Source of the DNA: Luteibacter sp. OK325
GTDB lineage: Bacteria; Pseudomonadota; Gammaproteobacteria; Xanthomonadales; Rhodanobacteraceae
NCBI RefSeq assembly: GCF_003050935.1
Contig: NZ_QAOX01000005.1
Coordinates: forward strand, 124,001 to 188,000
Direction of reading: 5' to 3'
DNA: 64,000 bases
Shown here: piece by piece, positions 17,850 to 25,223 of the stretch
How positions within the stretch are numbered: position 1 is the stretch's first letter
Layout of the letters: the number at the start of each line of letters is the position of its first letter
Program-made: the position numbers and the translations under genes
Notes under the pieces: generated by a model
What the model was told of the DNA's origin: nothing
What the model saw: the letters and a program-made list of their open reading frames with translations, nothing else
Database searches by the model: none

Positions 17850-19823
17850 TTATGGGGCTGCGGGAGGCGTCGGCGCAGCAGTCGCGGCGGCGCCCTTCTT
17901 CGTCATCAACCCGTGCGTGAACAAATATGCGGCCGTCTGGTAATACGTGATCGCATCTTTAGCATCCACCGGATCGGCCTTTGCGACGGTGGCATCGCCG
18001 GAGACCAGATCGGGCGTCATCTCCTTCACCGGCTCACGCGGAATCAGCGACGTTAGGAGGCCGCCGCGCATGTAACCGAGCTCCTGGTAGGTGCTCATGA
18101 AGGTACGTTCGCGGCCGGGTTCGAGCTTGAACAGGTCGTAGCCATAGAAGTGCGAGGTGTAGCTGAAGTTCAACAGGCCCAGCACGGTCGGCGGAATATC
18201 GATCTGGCTCATCAACCGATCCACGCGACCCGGCGCGATGTGCTTGGGCGAATAGATGAAAAGCGGGATGTGGTACTTGTCCACCGGCAGGCTGGTCTTG
18301 CCGGCACTGGCCGCGCAGTGGTCAGCCGTGATGACGAAAATGGTGTCGTCGAACCACGGCTTGGTCGACGCGCGCTTGAGGAAGTCAGCGAGCGCCCAGT
18401 CGGTGTAGCGCACGGCAGAATTGCGCGCGCCCTGCTTCGCGTTCACGCGACCTTCGGGGAAGGTATACGGACGATGGTTGGACGTCGTCATGACATGCCC
18501 GAAATACGGCTTGCCCTTCGCGTACGACTCGTCCATCCGCTTCATCACGAGGGTGAACAGGTCTTCGTCGGCCACGCCCCAGACGTTCTCGGTGTGGATG
18601 TCCTTGTTGTCGATGACATTGCGGTCCACCGCCGTGTAACCATTGCTGGCGAAGAAGTGGTTCATGTTGTCGAAGTAGCCGTACCCGCCGTAGACGAACT
18701 CGGAGGTGTAGCCCTTCGCATTGAACACGTCGGCGAGCGAATTCAGGTTCTCGTTGCCCGGCCGCTTGACGATGGACTCGCCCGGCGTAGGCGGCACGGA
18801 AAGCGAAAGCGCTTCGAGGCCGCGAACGGTTCGCGTGCCATTGGCATAGAGTTGGGTGAAGAACAGGCTCTTCGCAGCCAGCGCGTCGAGGTTCGGCGTC
18901 AGTCCCATGTGCTTGCTGACATTGAGCCCTTCGACGTAGTCGCCGGACAGGCTCTCCACGCTGATCAACACCACGTTGAGCTTCTTCTCCGGGCCGTCCG
19001 CGGCGATCGTGCGGGTGATGTCGTTCGGGTCGTTGCTGGTGAACGTGGCGTTCGGCGTCTTTACCAGTTTGCGCAGGTTGCTGAAGGCCTGGTCGTCGGG
19101 AATCGTCGGGTAGTACTTCGCGTAATCCAGCTCGTTGTTCCGGAACGCGGCGAAGAACTGATAGATGCCGTTGCCGGCCAGTTCGTTCACGTAGTTGTTG
19201 GCCGAGCGGTCTTTCATCGAGCCGTCGACAGCAAAGCTGACCGCCACGGTCAGGACCAGCCAGACGCCCACCACGGCGGTCCGGCCCAGGAAGCGCGAGC
19301 CCTCGTCGCGGGTTCTAAGCGTGCGTCGGCTGAAGAAAATCACCAGCACCGTTGCCAGCAACAGCAACAGTGACCAGGTGACGATCGGGTATGACTCCTG
19401 GATGTTGCCGACGACCTCATGCGTATAGACCAGGTAGTCCACCGCGATGAAGTTGAAGCGGGCGCTGAACTCGCCCCAGAACACCAGCTCGGCGGCGCCC
19501 AGGTACAGCACGGCGAAGGCCAGCACGAAACAGAAGCCGAGGAAGATCCGGCGCCCCCAGGTCGACACGTAGGCCCGCCGCGGCAGCAGCCAGAGCACCA
19601 GCAGCATCGGCCAGGCGAAATAAAGGAAGGTGACCAGGTCGTAGCCCAGGCCCACGGCGAACAGGTACAGCCACTTGCCCGGTTCGCGAGGAATGTCGTG
19701 TCCGGTCTTGATCAGCAGGATCAGGCGAACCAGGAAGGCCACGCCGACGAAGAGGATGCCGAACCACAGGAGCGGACGGAATCGCTGGCGCAGGACGCCG
19801 GGTGCCAGGGAATCAGAACGCAT
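17850..19823 (-). CDS. LTA synthase-like phosphoglycerol/phosphoethanolamine transferase
   Basis: 657-residue inner-membrane enzyme with an N-terminal bundle of about five helices (roughly residues 18-175) and a periplasmic sulfatase-fold domain (about 275-600). Metal and nucleophile motifs of the alkaline-phosphatase superfamily are visible: VVLISVESLSGDY, NGTRTVRGLEAL with the likely nucleophile Thr, and FVITADHCAAS. In Gram-negative bacteria such enzymes add phosphoglycerol or phosphoethanolamine to envelope glycans or lipid A. It is divergent from mprF, another envelope lipid modifier. Substrate not determinable from sequence. Confidence 0.85.
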   Translation of the reverse strand: MRSDSLAPGVLRQRFRPLLWFGILFVGVAFLVRLILLIKTGHDIPREPGKWLYLFAVGLGYDLVTFLYFAWPMLLVLWLLPRRAYVSTWGRRIFLGFCFVLAFAVLYLGAAELVFWGEFSARFNFIAVDYLVYTHEVVGNIQESYPIVTWSLLLLLATVLVIFFSRRTLRTRDEGSRFLGRTAVVGVWLVLTVAVSFAVDGSMKDRSANNYVNELAGNGIYQFFAAFRNNELDYAKYYPTIPDDQAFSNLRKLVKTPNATFTSNDPNDITRTIAADGPEKKLNVVLISVESLSGDYVEGLNVSKHMGLTPNLDALAAKSLFFTQLYANGTRTVRGLEALSLSVPPTPGESIVKRPGNENLNSLADVFNAKGYTSEFVYGGYGYFDNMNHFFASNGYTAVDRNVIDNKDIHTENVWGVADEDLFTLVMKRMDESYAKGKPYFGHVMTTSNHRPYTFPEGRVNAKQGARNSAVRYTDWALADFLKRASTKPWFDDTIFVITADHCAASAGKTSLPVDKYHIPLFIYSPKHIAPGRVDRLMSQIDIPPTVLGLLNFSYTSHFYGYDLFKLEPGRERTFMSTYQELGYMRGGLLTSLIPREPVKEMTPDLVSGDATVAKADPVDAKDAITYYQTAAYLFTHGLMTKKGAAATAAPTPPAAP

Positions 19824-20065
19824 GGTGCCTCACCGAAGAGCGCCAGCCGCAAGGCGGGCAGGATGTGCCGCGAGGTTAGATAGGACGGCTTACATAAGGC
19901 TTTCCCAAACCTTATCGTAAGCTTTTGCCGGCTGACCACGTAAGGATGAACGCCGGACGCACCGCGACCTGCCGCCTGAACGCGCTATGTGGCACCCTAC
20001 ACGACCTTACGAGAACCAACGGAGCCGCGGACGCAGTGGAGCACGATACGAGGGCGGAGCTGCCA

Positions 20066-22645
20066 GTGAACGATGCGCCCCTGACGAAGCCCGCGCTATA
20101 CGCGACTCTGCTACGTCGTGCAGGCGGCCCCCTGCTGTCCCTGCTGCTGCTGTGCCTGGCACTGTGGGCCTTGCACGCCATGGCCACCGAGGTCACATAC
20201 CGCCAGATCGGCGCCTATGTCCACGGCCTGCCCAATACCGATATCGCGCTGGCCATCGTGCTCACCGGTGCGGGCTTCTCGGTGATGACCCTGTACGACT
20301 GGTTCGGCCTTGCCAGCATCGGGCGGCGCCTTCCGCCGAAACGCGTCGGCTTTATCTCCTTCATCAGCTATGCCTTTTCCAACGCGCTGGGCATGTCGCT
20401 GCTGGTGTCCGGCTCGATCCGCTACCGTTTTTACGTCCAGGCCGGCCTGAGCACGGGCGAAGTCGCGCGCGTGGTCCTCTACACCACCCTGAGTTTCTGG
20501 CTGGGCCTTGCCGCCCTGACCGGCGTGACGCTGTTGATCGTGCCGATTCCGCCGGAGGTGCCGCTTTCGGGCCTGCGTATCCCGCTGGCGATCCTGCTTA
20601 CCCTGGTTCCGCTGGCCTGGTTTGCCGCCGCCGCACTGGTGCGCCGGCCCGTCCGCCTCGGCCGCTGGGCGTTCAACACACCCACGCCGCAAGTCGCCGC
20701 CCGCCAGATCCTGATCGGCGCGCTGGACTGGGGCCTGGCCTCGGGCGTGCTCTACGTTCTCATGCCGCAGGAGATCGTCGGAGGCTTCGGCCACTTCCTG
20801 GCGATCTTCGTGCTGGCCCAGATGGCCGGACTGATCAGCCACGTACCGGGCGGCCTGGGCGTGTTCGAGGCGGTGATGCTGGCCGGCTTCGGCGCCACCG
20901 GCAATCACGGCCTGGAAGCCCCGATCCTCGGTTCGCTCACCGCTTTCCGCCTCGTTTATTACCTCCTGCCGCTGGGCGTAGCCACGGTGATGGTGATCTG
21001 GCGCGAGATCCGCGGCCTGCGCCACACGGCGTTGATCACGCCGTGGTTCAGTAGCCTGCTGCCGCCGTTCTTCGCCGGCCTGACGCTGCTTGCCGGCGCC
21101 GTGCTGCTTTTCTCCGGTGCCACCCTGGCGATTCCGGGCCGCATGGAAATCCTGCGTGGCTTCGTGCCCCTGCCCCTGGTCGAGGTCTCCCATTTCCTCT
21201 CCAGCGTCGTCGGCATGCTCCTGCTGATCCTCGCCCGCGGCCTGCAGCGCCGTCTGGACGCGGCCTATGTGCTGACCCTCGTGCTGCTGATCGTCGGCGC
21301 CATCCTGTCGCTGCTCAAGGGCATCGACTACGAGGAAGCGACCCTGCTCTCGTTGCTGGCCCTGGCACTGGCTCCGGCGCACCGTCACTTCTATCGCCGT
21401 GCCTCGCTGTTCCGCGCCAGCTTCTCGGTGGGCTGGATGGCGGCGATCGCCGCCGTCCTCGGCTGTGCCACGTGGCTGGTGTTTTTCAGCTTCAAGCACG
21501 TCGAATACAGCAACAACCTCTGGTGGGAGTTCAGCTTCCACCACGGCGGCGCGCCTCGCGCGCTGCGCGCACTGGTCGGCGCCACCGCGGTGGTGATGTT
21601 GTTCGCGCTGGCCAACCTTATCCGGCCTGCACGCACGCGTCGCGCCTTGCCGGGCGATGCCGACCTGGCCCGCGCCATGCCGCTGCTGAAAGGCTTCTCC
21701 TCGGCCCAGGCCCACCTCGCCCTGGTGGGCGACAAGATGCTGATGTTCGCGCCGGACGACCGCGCCTTCATCATGTACGACATCGAAGGCCGTAGCTGGG
21801 TGGCGATGGGCGACCCGGTCGGCGAGAGCGAGGATGCACGCCGCGAACTGGTCTGGCGCTTCCGTGAGGAATGCGAACACGCCGGCGGCTGGCCTTTGTT
21901 CTACCAGGTACGCCCGGAAGACCTCGACCTTTACCTCGAGGTCGGCATGAGCCTGCTGAAAATCGGCGAAGAGGCACGCGTGCGACTGGAGACCTTCAAT
22001 CTCGACGGCAAGTCGAAGAAGACCCTGCGTGGCACGGTGAACAAGCTCGCCCGCGACGGCCTGCGCATGGAGATCGTGCCGGTCGAAGGCGTGCCGGCTC
22101 TCATGCCACGGTTGAAGGTGATTTCCGACGCCTGGTTGCGCGACAAGAAAGTCCGTGAGAAGCGCTTCTCGCTCGGCCTGTTCGACGAACGCTATCTCGC
22201 GCGCACACCCATGGCGGTGGTCTGGCAGGGTGATGAGCCCGTCGCCTTCGCCAATGTTTTCGTGACCTCGACGAAGGAAGAAGCTTCCGTCGACCTGATG
22301 CGCCACCTGCCCGACGGACCCTCCGGCATCATGGATTTCCTGTTCATCGAACTGATGGTCTGGGCGAAAGCCGAAGGCTATCGCTGGTTCAACCTGGGCA
22401 TGGCCCCGCTGTCGGGCCTGCAGAACCGCCGCACGGCGCCGCTGTGGAGTCGTTTCGGCGCGATGGTGTTCGGTCGCGGCGAGCGTTTCTACAACTTCCG
22501 CGGCCTGCATCGCTACAAGGACAAGTTCGACCCCGAGTGGGAACCGCGCTACATCGCCGTGGCCGGCGGCATCGCCGTGCCGCTGGCGCTCGCCAATGTT
22601 GCCAGCCTGATCTCGGGCGGCCTGGGCGGCGTGGTGCGTCGATGA
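20066..22645 (+). CDS. mprF: Bifunctional aminoacyl-phosphatidylglycerol synthase/flippase
   Basis: About 859-residue inner-membrane protein that transfers an amino acid (usually lysine or alanine) from tRNA to phosphatidylglycerol and flips the product, lowering negative surface charge. An N-terminal multi-helix flippase region covers about residues 20-540. A cytosolic DUF2156 GNAT-fold synthase covers about 565-850 (FSSAQAHLALVGDK, VAMGDPVGE, FNLGMAPLSGL). The frame is open from 19925, but the GTG at 20066 follows GGAG at good distance and just precedes the first helix, so it was preferred. The stop overlaps the next start (ATGA), coupling it to a VirJ/AcvB-like hydrolase. Amino-acid specificity is not predictable here. 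Confidence 0.9.
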   Translation: MNDAPLTKPALYATLLRRAGGPLLSLLLLCLALWALHAMATEVTYRQIGAYVHGLPNTDIALAIVLTGAGFSVMTLYDWFGLASIGRRLPPKRVGFISFISYAFSNALGMSLLVSGSIRYRFYVQAGLSTGEVARVVLYTTLSFWLGLAALTGVTLLIVPIPPEVPLSGLRIPLAILLTLVPLAWFAAAALVRRPVRLGRWAFNTPTPQVAARQILIGALDWGLASGVLYVLMPQEIVGGFGHFLAIFVLAQMAGLISHVPGGLGVFEAVMLAGFGATGNHGLEAPILGSLTAFRLVYYLLPLGVATVMVIWREIRGLRHTALITPWFSSLLPPFFAGLTLLAGAVLLFSGATLAIPGRMEILRGFVPLPLVEVSHFLSSVVGMLLLILARGLQRRLDAAYVLTLVLLIVGAILSLLKGIDYEEATLLSLLALALAPAHRHFYRRASLFRASFSVGWMAAIAAVLGCATWLVFFSFKHVEYSNNLWWEFSFHHGGAPRALRALVGATAVVMLFALANLIRPARTRRALPGDADLARAMPLLKGFSSAQAHLALVGDKMLMFAPDDRAFIMYDIEGRSWVAMGDPVGESEDARRELVWRFREECEHAGGWPLFYQVRPEDLDLYLEVGMSLLKIGEEARVRLETFNLDGKSKKTLRGTVNKLARDGLRMEIVPVEGVPALMPRLKVISDAWLRDKKVREKRFSLGLFDERYLARTPMAVVWQGDEPVAFANVFVTSTKEEASVDLMRHLPDGPSGIMDFLFIELMVWAKAEGYRWFNLGMAPLSGLQNRRTAPLWSRFGAMVFGRGERFYNFRGLHRYKDKFDPEWEPRYIAVAGGIAVPLALANVASLISGGLGGVVRR

Positions 22646-23436
22646 AACGATTCCTGCGTTACGCCCTGATCGCTGTCGGCGCGATGGCTGCGCTTGGACT
22701 GCTTGCCTGGCACCCGTGGACACACGCGTCGATGGAAGTTTCCACGGTGGAGCTGCCCGCGCTGAAAGCCGCGCCAGCCGGCGAGGAAGACCTGCTCGTG
22801 GTCATCTACTCCGGTGATGGCGGCTGGTGGGACCTCGACCAGCGCCTGGGCGCGGTGTTCACCCAGCGCGGCATCCCCGTCGCCGGCGTAAGCACCTTCA
22901 AGTACTTCTGGCGTTACCGTTCGCCCGATGAATCGGCCCACGACCTCGACCGCCTGCTGGATCGCTACACCACGCAGTGGAAAAAGAGGCGCGTGCTGCT
23001 GATCGGCTATTCCTTCGGTGCCGACGTCCTGCCGACCATCGTCGGCAAGCTGCGTCCCGACAACCGCGCGAAACTCAGCCAACTCGTCCTCCTGTCGTCC
23101 AGCCGGGACGTCAACTTCGAGATCGAACTCGAGGGCTATATGCAGCAGGGTTGGTGGACCACGCACACGCACAACCTGCTGCAGTGGCTGAACCCGGTCG
23201 TCCACACCGACGCTATCCCGCCGATCCTGGCCCTGGGCGGTAAACCGCCGATGGCGTGCTACTACGGCATGGAGGATGCCGGGGACAGCGGCTGCACCGA
23301 TCCGAAGCTGCCCTCGTTCGTCACCGTCTACAAGAAAGCCGGCTCGCATCATTTCGATGAGAACTACGAGCAGCTCGCCACGGAACTGATCGAGCGCATG
23401 CCGTCCGGCACGGCACCCGTCTCCACGTCGCCTTAA
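22642..23436 (+). CDS. VirJ/AcvB-like alpha/beta hydrolase (putative aminoacyl-PG hydrolase)
   Basis: 264-residue periplasmic protein with a signal anchor at about 5-24. It has the VirJ/AcvB family start VVIYSGDGGWWDLD (about 51-64) and the alpha/beta-hydrolase nucleophile elbow GYSFGAD (about 120-126). The late GSHHFD probably supplies the catalytic His. In Agrobacterium, AcvB hydrolyses lysyl-phosphatidylglycerol made by the MprF homologue LpiA. Here the gene overlaps mprF by four bases, strong context for the same synthesis-and-hydrolysis pair. Family is confident; activity is inferred. Confidence 0.85.
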   Translation: MKRFLRYALIAVGAMAALGLLAWHPWTHASMEVSTVELPALKAAPAGEEDLLVVIYSGDGGWWDLDQRLGAVFTQRGIPVAGVSTFKYFWRYRSPDESAHDLDRLLDRYTTQWKKRRVLLIGYSFGADVLPTIVGKLRPDNRAKLSQLVLLSSSRDVNFEIELEGYMQQGWWTTHTHNLLQWLNPVVHTDAIPPILALGGKPPMACYYGMEDAGDSGCTDPKLPSFVTVYKKAGSHHFDENYEQLATELIERMPSGTAPVSTSP

Positions 23437-23559
23437 CGGGTTTTCCGCCCTTCGGGCGCGTGAAGACCTGTCACGAAACGTTCACCGGCGCGCCACCGGA
23501 ATTTTCTCTTTTCCGGATCACGCTGCACGTTCGGGCGGGACGAAGGCAGGAGACGGTCG
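23437..23559. other. Intergenic segment with small hairpins
   Basis: Downstream of the VirJ-like gene are two short hairpins: GCCCTTCGGGC at about 23448-23458 and an AT-rich-loop CCGGAA/TTCCGG stem at about 23498-23517. Neither has a convincing U-tract, so transcription end here is uncertain. No gene was recognised. Confidence 0.4.
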
Positions 23560-23739
23560 ATGCAACGAGAACCGGGAAAACGTGACTACGGATCCTCCGA
23601 TTGTGCGCGGCTGCGCAGCCTCGCGAGCCGTGGCGTACCGGTAACCCAGGCCGTGCCGAAGCCGGCGCCGCCAATAGCGCCGCGCGATTCGCGCGGGCAC
23701 CGGGTGCGACCACGACCGGCGCAACCTGCCTGCGCTTGA
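23560..23739 (+). CDS. Small hypothetical protein (59 aa)
   Basis: A 59-codon reading frame starts MQREPGKRDYG and ends QPACA, preceded by AGGAGA six to eight bases before the ATG. The product is Arg/Pro-rich and soluble (RDYGSSDCARLRSLASRG, then VPKPAPPIAP), without signal peptide or known domain. It fills part of a 650-base gap between mprF-virJ and a small membrane protein. The good ribosome site is the main support; high-GC DNA often contains such frames by chance. Confidence 0.4.
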   Translation: MQREPGKRDYGSSDCARLRSLASRGVPVTQAVPKPAPPIAPRDSRGHRVRPRPAQPACA

Positions 23740-23829
23740 GACTTTCGCGCAGGCCGCACCGACGTCGGAAATAAACAGGCGTTTTTAAGATTCCTCCTAT
23801 ATCCGTCGTCGGCACGCCTACGCAAGATA

Positions 23830-24051
23830 GATCCCGTGTCCCGCCCGGCCTGAAGTCGGTCGGGACGACCGAATCGCCGATGACCGATCCGACGGCAGGA
23901 TGCCGTCTGTCCCTAGTACCAGGATCGATCCCCCCTTCATCGGCGATAACGCCGCGCCGGCTTTGCCGGGCCGCGTTCTGGTGTGGCTGATGCCACCGGA
24001 CCCAGGGACGTCCGTCATGGCCCTCCGCGTGAGCGCGAGGGCCATGTTTTT
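23830..24051 (+). ncRNA. Candidate structured small RNA
   Basis: This non-coding stretch has a chain of hairpins. GTCCCG (23838) pairs with CGGGAC (23861). GACGGCA-GGA-TGCCGTC (23891-23907) is a perfect seven-pair stem. GTCCCT (23909) can pair with AGGGAC (24004), enclosing CCGGC-TTT-GCCGG (about 23957-23969) and GTGGC-TGAT-GCCAC (23983-23996). It ends in a strong intrinsic terminator. A weak TATAT-like -10 lies near 23798. CAGGAT occurs twice, once in a loop, which recalls CsrA/RsmA-binding RNAs. No known RNA family was recognised. Confidence 0.45.
24016..24051 (+). terminator. Intrinsic terminator
   Basis: Ten-pair perfect stem CATGGCCCTC / GAGGGCCATG with an inner GCG-TGAG-CGC extension, followed directly by TTTTT. 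It ends the putative small RNA, about 33 bases before the next ATG. Confidence 0.8.
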
Positions 24052-24083
24052 ATCTGGGGTACGTTTCTCGGTAGCATCGACCC

Positions 24084-24245
24084 ATGGGATGCCTGCCTTT
24101 ACCACTGTTCATGCTGATCGGCTTCGGCATCGGCTACGCCATCGACTCCCGCACCGGCTCCGTCTGGGGTGGTGGAATCGGGCTGGTCATCGGCCTGGTA
24201 CTTACCGTGCTGCTCGTGCGCGCCATGCGCAAAGGCAACCGTTAA
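24084..24245 (+). CDS. Small membrane protein (53 aa)
   Basis: A 53-codon frame begins MGCLPLPLFMLIGFGIGYAI and ends VRAMRKGNR. Two hydrophobic segments (about 4-20 and 30-46) flank a polar, glycine-rich turn (DSRTGSVWGGG), and the C terminus is basic, giving a hairpin topology with the end in the cytoplasm. No clear Shine-Dalgarno was found, but the amphiphilic pattern is unlikely by chance. It resembles uncharacterised small inner-membrane proteins annotated in Xanthomonads. No function is proposed. Confidence 0.6.
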   Translation: MGCLPLPLFMLIGFGIGYAIDSRTGSVWGGGIGLVIGLVLTVLLVRAMRKGNR

Positions 24246-24264
24246 GTGTCGCCCGCAAGCTCCT

Positions 24265-24400
24265 TGTGGGAGCCGCTTCAGCGGCGATATCCGCCCCTAA
24301 TCCCATCGCCGGCATAGCCGGCTCCCACACAAAGCCAGGCTCTCACACGAAGCCTGGCTCTCACACACAGCCTGGCTCCCACACAAAGCTCGGGCGTCTT
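24265..24400. repeat. REP cluster (type A, type C) with degenerate GGCTCxCACAC tandem
   Basis: A forward type A unit (24265-24288), an inverted type C unit whose stem is GCCGGCATAGCCGGC (24305-24329), then three or four imperfect copies of CTGGCTC(T/C)CACAC up to about 24385. These fill the gap between the small membrane protein and the convergent transporter-like gene. Confidence 0.75.
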
Positions 24401-24403
24401 GCG

Positions 24404-25180
24404 CTAGCCCTTCTTGCCGAAGAACACAGAGAAGCCGATGCCGGCGACGACCGAAGGCCCGTGCGTGCCGATACGGTGCAGGGCGTAGGCGTCGAGCTGC
24501 GCGTGGTCACCGATGCTGTACGCAACGCCTCCGCCTGCCTGCAACTCGTTCCCGTCCCCGGCATCGTGGATCGCGTCGGTTTCCACGTAGGCCGTCCAGT
24601 TCTCGCCGAGCTTGCGGCCGAAGGTCGGTGCCAGGGTCCACGTGTTGTTGCCCTGGAGGCGATCGACGTTGGCGAACAGCGTGCCCTGCCAGGTGTCGTC
24701 CGGCTTCCACTGGCCGGTGGCGCCGAGGGTGTATTGCTTCGCGCCGTTGCTGAAATCCCGATCGCCGTTGGCGAACGAGACCTGGCCAAGCGCAGCCCAG
24801 CTGAAGGTCCCGGTGGCGCCTGAACCACCGGGGGCGATCTTCAGGCCGACGCTGGTGTCGCCGTGGCCCGTGGCGTGACGCCTGCTGCCGCCTCCACTTT
24901 CTTCCAGCCGGTTCCATGCCGACCCGCCGACCTGCAGCTCGGCCGGACCACCGAGCCCGATGCGGATGAGGCTGTCGGCGGTGTAGGTCTTGTCGAGCAG
25001 ACCGTCCTGACGCTGGCGTTCATAGGTCGGCAAGCCCTGTTCGAGCGCCAGCGTGCCCACGGGGAGCACGCTGGTGGCGAAGCCCGCGCCGGGCCGATCG
25101 AAGTCCGGCGGATCGGCGAAGGCGGGTGCCGACGCAAGGCAAAGAAGGGTGGCGACGATCGGGGCGGGGCGCAGGTTCAT
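24404..25180 (-). CDS. Outer-membrane transporter-like protein (MetA-pathway family)
   Basis: 258-residue exported protein with signal peptide MNLRPAPIVATLLCLASAPAFA. The rest is a run of amphipathic beta strands (for example SLIRIGLGGPAELQVGGSAW, FSWAALGQVSF, TLGATGQWKPDD, YVETDAIHD) ending VVAGIGFSVFF, as expected for a small beta-barrel of the phenol/MetA-degradation transporter family (PF13557). The ATG at 25180 was chosen because the signal peptide starts there. It follows the GH3 gene by 43 bases on the same strand. Cargo is unknown. Confidence 0.7.
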   Translation of the reverse strand: MNLRPAPIVATLLCLASAPAFADPPDFDRPGAGFATSVLPVGTLALEQGLPTYERQRQDGLLDKTYTADSLIRIGLGGPAELQVGGSAWNRLEESGGGSRRHATGHGDTSVGLKIAPGGSGATGTFSWAALGQVSFANGDRDFSNGAKQYTLGATGQWKPDDTWQGTLFANVDRLQGNNTWTLAPTFGRKLGENWTAYVETDAIHDAGDGNELQAGGGVAYSIGDHAQLDAYALHRIGTHGPSVVAGIGFSVFFGKKG

Positions 25181-25223
25181 GCGCGCATTGTGGCTATCCG
25201 GTGTCGCGGTGTCGTGCAGGCGC

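Noticed and set aside
20111-22723. Long minus-strand open frame of about 870 codons opposite mprF
   Set aside because: Composition is dominated by Gln, His, Arg and Ala, as expected for antisense of a high-GC gene; no family resemblance, and mprF on the other strand is certain.
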